Shown piece after piece: positions 60,701 through 64,000 of a DNA stretch of 64,000 nt. The notes under the pieces are model-generated. The model saw only the letters and a list, made by a program, of their open reading frames with translations. It made no database searches and was not told where the DNA came from. The DNA lies in assembly GCA_964036275.1 (NCBI GenBank), contig OZ038438.1, positions 4,470,978-4,534,977 of the forward strand. Reading direction: 5' to 3'. The stretch's first letter is position 1, and every line of letters starts with the position of its first letter. The DNA is from Litoditis marina (lineage: Eukaryota; Nematoda; Chromadorea; Rhabditida; Rhabditidae). Made by a program: the position numbers and the translations under genes.

Positions 60701-63700
60701 ACAGCATTCACATCAAAGATAAGTCGAAAATTGAAACAACTTTCTCTTCCAACATTCTCCAGCAGATCCACAAATCGCAATCGCTCTTAAGAAGCAAAGG
60801 TGGATTTTGAAAAAAAAATCGACATATTTTTGGGTACGACGAATTGGTTTCACTCACCTGAATCTTGAGAAGTCCCGAAATGAAGCCGAGATGGAACCGT
60901 CCCTTGGGGTGAATGGGATAAACGATTTTGACAGGCCTCTTCGCAGAAATGGCGCTTTTCACGGAATAAACGTCACCAATCACCTGAGATTAAGAAAAAG
61001 AATGAGGACCTGCTAGTATAATCAAACTTTTTTTTTAAAACTAGCCAAACTCACTGAGAAAATCTAAAACCAGTGGTTGTCAAAGAGTTCGCATACCAAC
61101 TGACCTACACATTCGACGTAGTGATAACGGTATTGTTCATGTTTCGTATCGAAAATAGACAAATTTTCTCGTCTTGGGCGAACAGATAGTCCGTTTTTCG
61201 ATTCAATATGACTATTCGGACAAATTTGCTGGAGAATGATTGTATCCTCAGTGAAGATTACCTCTCCATTTCCGAGAATGACGTCCAGCTTTTTCATTTG
61301 GGCATCGTCCAAGGTTAGCTCTGGGGTGGGAGGGAGGTCGACTGTGCGGGCTCCCACATCTGCATAACCCTTCTCAATGGCCGCTCGGACACCGTCAGTT
61401 TCACAACGAGACTGTACCTGCAATTATACAAACACCATCAGGGGAGGGCAGATATGGTGAAAATAAAAAGTCAAGGAGAGGATCGAGAGTTTTTAGCAAT
61501 GAAAACAAATCTTTTCTTTTTTTTCGAAATTTCCCGTTCATTTGTTGAAATGGTACATTTTTCAATTTTCAAAGAGAGACGGGGGGTGGTATTGGATTTA
61601 AAGCCAAACGATTATCTGCCCGCCCCCGAACACCAAAGACAGAACCTGCTTTAGACATGCTTTAGAAAATTAACCATCCATAATAGCGACAGGTACACGG
61701 ATTTGAGAATGCGGCCTATTTCATAATGCGAGATTTAGTCTGCCAGTTAATAGAAAAAGACATGCTAGCCTACGAAAGTGTTCGAACGCAGAACTATCCT
61801 CAGCTGTTTTAGTTATTCTAATTTTTCTGGGATCTTCTTCGAAATGTTGAATGGAAGATTATCTACGGAAGTAACAAGCCTAACCAGCTATGTTTTAGCC
61901 GGCACAAGTTAGGTGAACTAATCTATGAATCATAAAAACCTACATCACTGAGTAAATCACTCAAGAAGGTGGTGAGGACGGATTTGAGATGCTCTTCCGA
62001 GAGAAGACCTTCTTCGAAGTCACTCTTGATCGAGTCGAAGTTCGAATAGCTCCTAGAAAAAAGAAAGATTTCACTCAACGCTGTATTACTTGCGTGCGAT
62101 TCTTTCTCGATCAATTGACAGTGAGACTAACTCACTTTTTGTTAATAGTGATGGAACCTGGACAGACGATCGGCAGAATCACATAGTTGAAGAAAGACAG
62201 AACTCCATTTTCATCGGCACCTCTGGAAATTATGTTCCTATTGACAATACATTTTTAAGGAAAAACAGTGCATATATTCAGTCCATGTCCAGTTTATGAT
62301 GTTAGTTCTTTGAACCATTCCTTGTAAGATTACATCACACTGTTCGTCTTATTTTCGTTTGTGAATGTTGGAATAGTTTATGACAAAAGTAGGGACTTTG
62401 TTGGATTGGAAATTGAATCCCTCGTTTTTCTTCAAAATCAAGAGTTTGACATAGTTTCAAAAAATTCAACCTTCACTGGTGAAAACCTCAATTTCCACCC
62501 CAGTTTAGTAGTATATTCACCCAGATGAAACACCTGATTTTTAATAAGCGTTTGTGGACAATAAAGTCGCCTCATGCATGGTTCATGAGTAAGAAAGGGA
62601 TTAACAGTATTACCTGATCATTATTATTATTATTATTAACAGTATTATCTGAAGAAAGGCGAAGAAATATTGAGAATGTGCAGAGATAAAAATCTGTGGA
62701 AAGCGATAAAGGAACACCATATTGCAACAATATGACGTGAATGAATAAATCTTGAAATCTTGAATCTTGAACCTGATGCAGTCTGCGGTGGCTATCTTGC
62801 GGGCAACTACATCGGCCTTGTCAAGAAGATCAATCTTCGAGTTTTCTTCGGAACTAAACGAACAATGGTTGGAAGTCAAAATGGTGGAGCAATAAAAATG
62901 AAAGAAAGTTGATATCATTCCAATAACAACACTGGCTTCATAATACTATGAGCAGCCGACCAAAAAACTAGCAAGGTATGGTATAACTTGGAGAAAATTG
63001 GCTTTTGGCGAACGTTAGAGAATAAGCTTAGTCTCACCGTCATAGTATAATTATACAAGACAATACATATTATTATATACTTGTAACTAACCTGCTCATC
63101 TTGCTGCCTGTGAGACCAGGAACCATTGGATTCATCAAATGCCATCTCTTGCCCAGCTTCAACTTCGGCAACTGTTCCTCAGCCAGAATGAATATCTTTC
63201 TCTGATCCACTCCTCCGAATTGACCATCTACCTGTTAAGAACATAATTGATTCTCGATACAAAATGCTCCTAATTTTACGGCAAATAACATGGCATCAAC
63301 ATACCTTGAGATATTGTTCATCTAATGCTTGTAATAATGGATACAGAAGTCCGGAAAGAAGAGGAGATTCCACCTGTAAAAACGTCAATATATTGATTGT
63401 AAGTTTTCGTGAAGAAAATACTTCGGTAACTTTATTGGGAAACTTCGCAGCTGCTGGCTTAAAGTAGAACGATTATGTGGACTAATCCCGTGTGAACGGT
63501 CCTTTAAACTGCAATTGTAAAACGTATTGGAGTTTAAAGGACTGAAGCGTTGGGATTGGACCATATAATCGTCCTTCTTTCAGTGACAGAAAAATGGATT
63601 GAAGAAACAAACTTACTTGCTTCACGACTTCGGCACCTGCCTTCAGGGCGTCACGCTGTGAAACCTGTCCACATAACCGAAGGATATCTACCGTGTACTC

Positions 63701-64000
63701 CCTGAAAGACGAGATATAAGTGAGAAGACTAAAAAGTCGATATACTACTACAAGCTACACTGCCTGATCGATAATAATGCTACAATTACACTCATTCTAA
63801 ACCGGTTGGCGATGTTGTAAAGATCTTGTTAAAAATGTAAATCCCGAATTACTCCAAAATTTACAACACCAATCGATAAATTATGACAAAATGTCAGTAA
63901 AGGACGCAGTTTTATGGAGCGCCTCAAAAGGTAGGTTATATTGAATGGTATTGATTCAGATATGTGGTCTAAACAAATCATTGAATTCAAGGGTTCATTT
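57780..64000 (-). CDS. YARS1: Tyrosyl-tRNA synthetase, double-length, 3' part (5' end outside window)
   Basis: It charges tRNA-Tyr in the cytosol. Sixteen exons join in phase to 575 codons plus stop: 63701-63617, 63373-63305, 63231-63092, 62853-62773, 62222-62136, 62052-61944, 61417-61262, 60983-60858, 60636-60559, 60431-60301, 59760-59693, 59404-59286, 59064-58916, 58589-58504, 58305-58155, 57873-57780. The first module has [24 protein letters not shown], tyrosine-site [18 protein letters not shown] and class I signature [20 protein letters not shown], then a helical anticodon-type domain. A second module follows: [10 protein letters not shown] in the HIGH position, [10 protein letters not shown] in the KMSKS position, SFCEPG, and HPGDLKTAV...LFEPIRAEF in the anticodon domain, ending GGKKK. 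There is no EMAPII-like tail. By comparison with human YARS1 about 160 N-terminal residues lie beyond base 64000. Confidence 0.92.
59103..59196. repeat. CACGTGAAACATG repeat, copy 3
   Basis: TCACGTGAAACATGTTAAAC, then GACAAAGTGCACGATGCGTC and ATTAGAATGCTTAC. It is in a TyrRS intron, same orientation as the other two copies. Confidence 0.75.
59425..59437. repeat. Poly-G run
   Basis: About 12 consecutive G, 21 bases upstream (on the minus strand) of TyrRS exon 59404-59286. Homopolymer, no other content. Confidence 0.7.
63459..63580. mobile_element. GACGCATCGGTCC-family MITE, copy 2
   Basis: GAACGATTATGTGGAC at the left is mirrored by CCATATAATCGTCC at the right, and GGTCCTTTAAACTGCAATTG pairs with the GAGTTTAAAGGAC arm. 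It shares the arm sequence with 54845 but is more diverged. It lies in the TyrRS intron between exons 63701-63617 and 63373-63305. Confidence 0.75.

Overview
This is nuclear DNA of an animal. Its protein genes are split into many short exons with GT..AG introns, and the products are metazoan: the focal-adhesion protein tensin, the Golgi tether subunit COG5, mitochondrial elongation factor Tu and cytosolic tyrosyl-tRNA synthetase. Several minus-strand genes have a good splice acceptor only 2-17 bases before the ATG, which suggests spliced-leader trans-splicing. With the two-catalytic-domain tyrosyl-tRNA synthetase and the short polypyrimidine acceptors (often TTTTCAG), this points to an ecdysozoan, most likely a nematode. 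Species was not determined.

Layout. (1) 1-12617, minus strand, four collinear genes in transcription order: mitochondrial EF-Tu (12617-9172), COG5 (8938-4136), a GTF3C6-like TFIIIC subunit (3624-2217) and an unrecognised acidic protein (1661 to beyond base 1). Gaps are 233, 511 and 555 bases, so an operon-like unit is possible. (2) 12618-14088, divergent intergenic region holding a broken 115-base copy of an EF-Tu exon. (3) about 14089-21872, plus strand, an unrecognised Pro/Ser/Arg-rich protein whose introns hold foldback elements. (4) 25906-55115, plus strand, a 37-exon tensin. The exons as joined total 4305 bases, exactly 1434 codons plus stop, with order PTEN-like phosphatase, C2, long Pro/Ser-rich linker, SH2, PTB. 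(5) 56811-57574, plus strand, a complete three-exon gene for a 75-residue single-pass membrane protein. (6) 57780 to beyond 64000, minus strand, the last 575 codons of a tyrosyl-tRNA synthetase with a second, degenerate synthetase module fused behind the first.

Much of the remaining DNA is repeats: a CTCATGAG-rich palindromic MITE family, a TTTGTAGTTTGATC terminal-repeat family, a tRNA-derived SINE with three copies, two further interspersed families, and several single hairpins. Most sit in introns, and two MITEs bracket tensin exon 27.

The genes do not form one pathway. EF-Tu and TyrRS serve translation, COG5 Golgi traffic, GTF3C6 RNA polymerase III transcription, and tensin links integrins to actin and signalling. 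Gene models were made by hand from reading frame, splice-site phase and family resemblance. No search was run.
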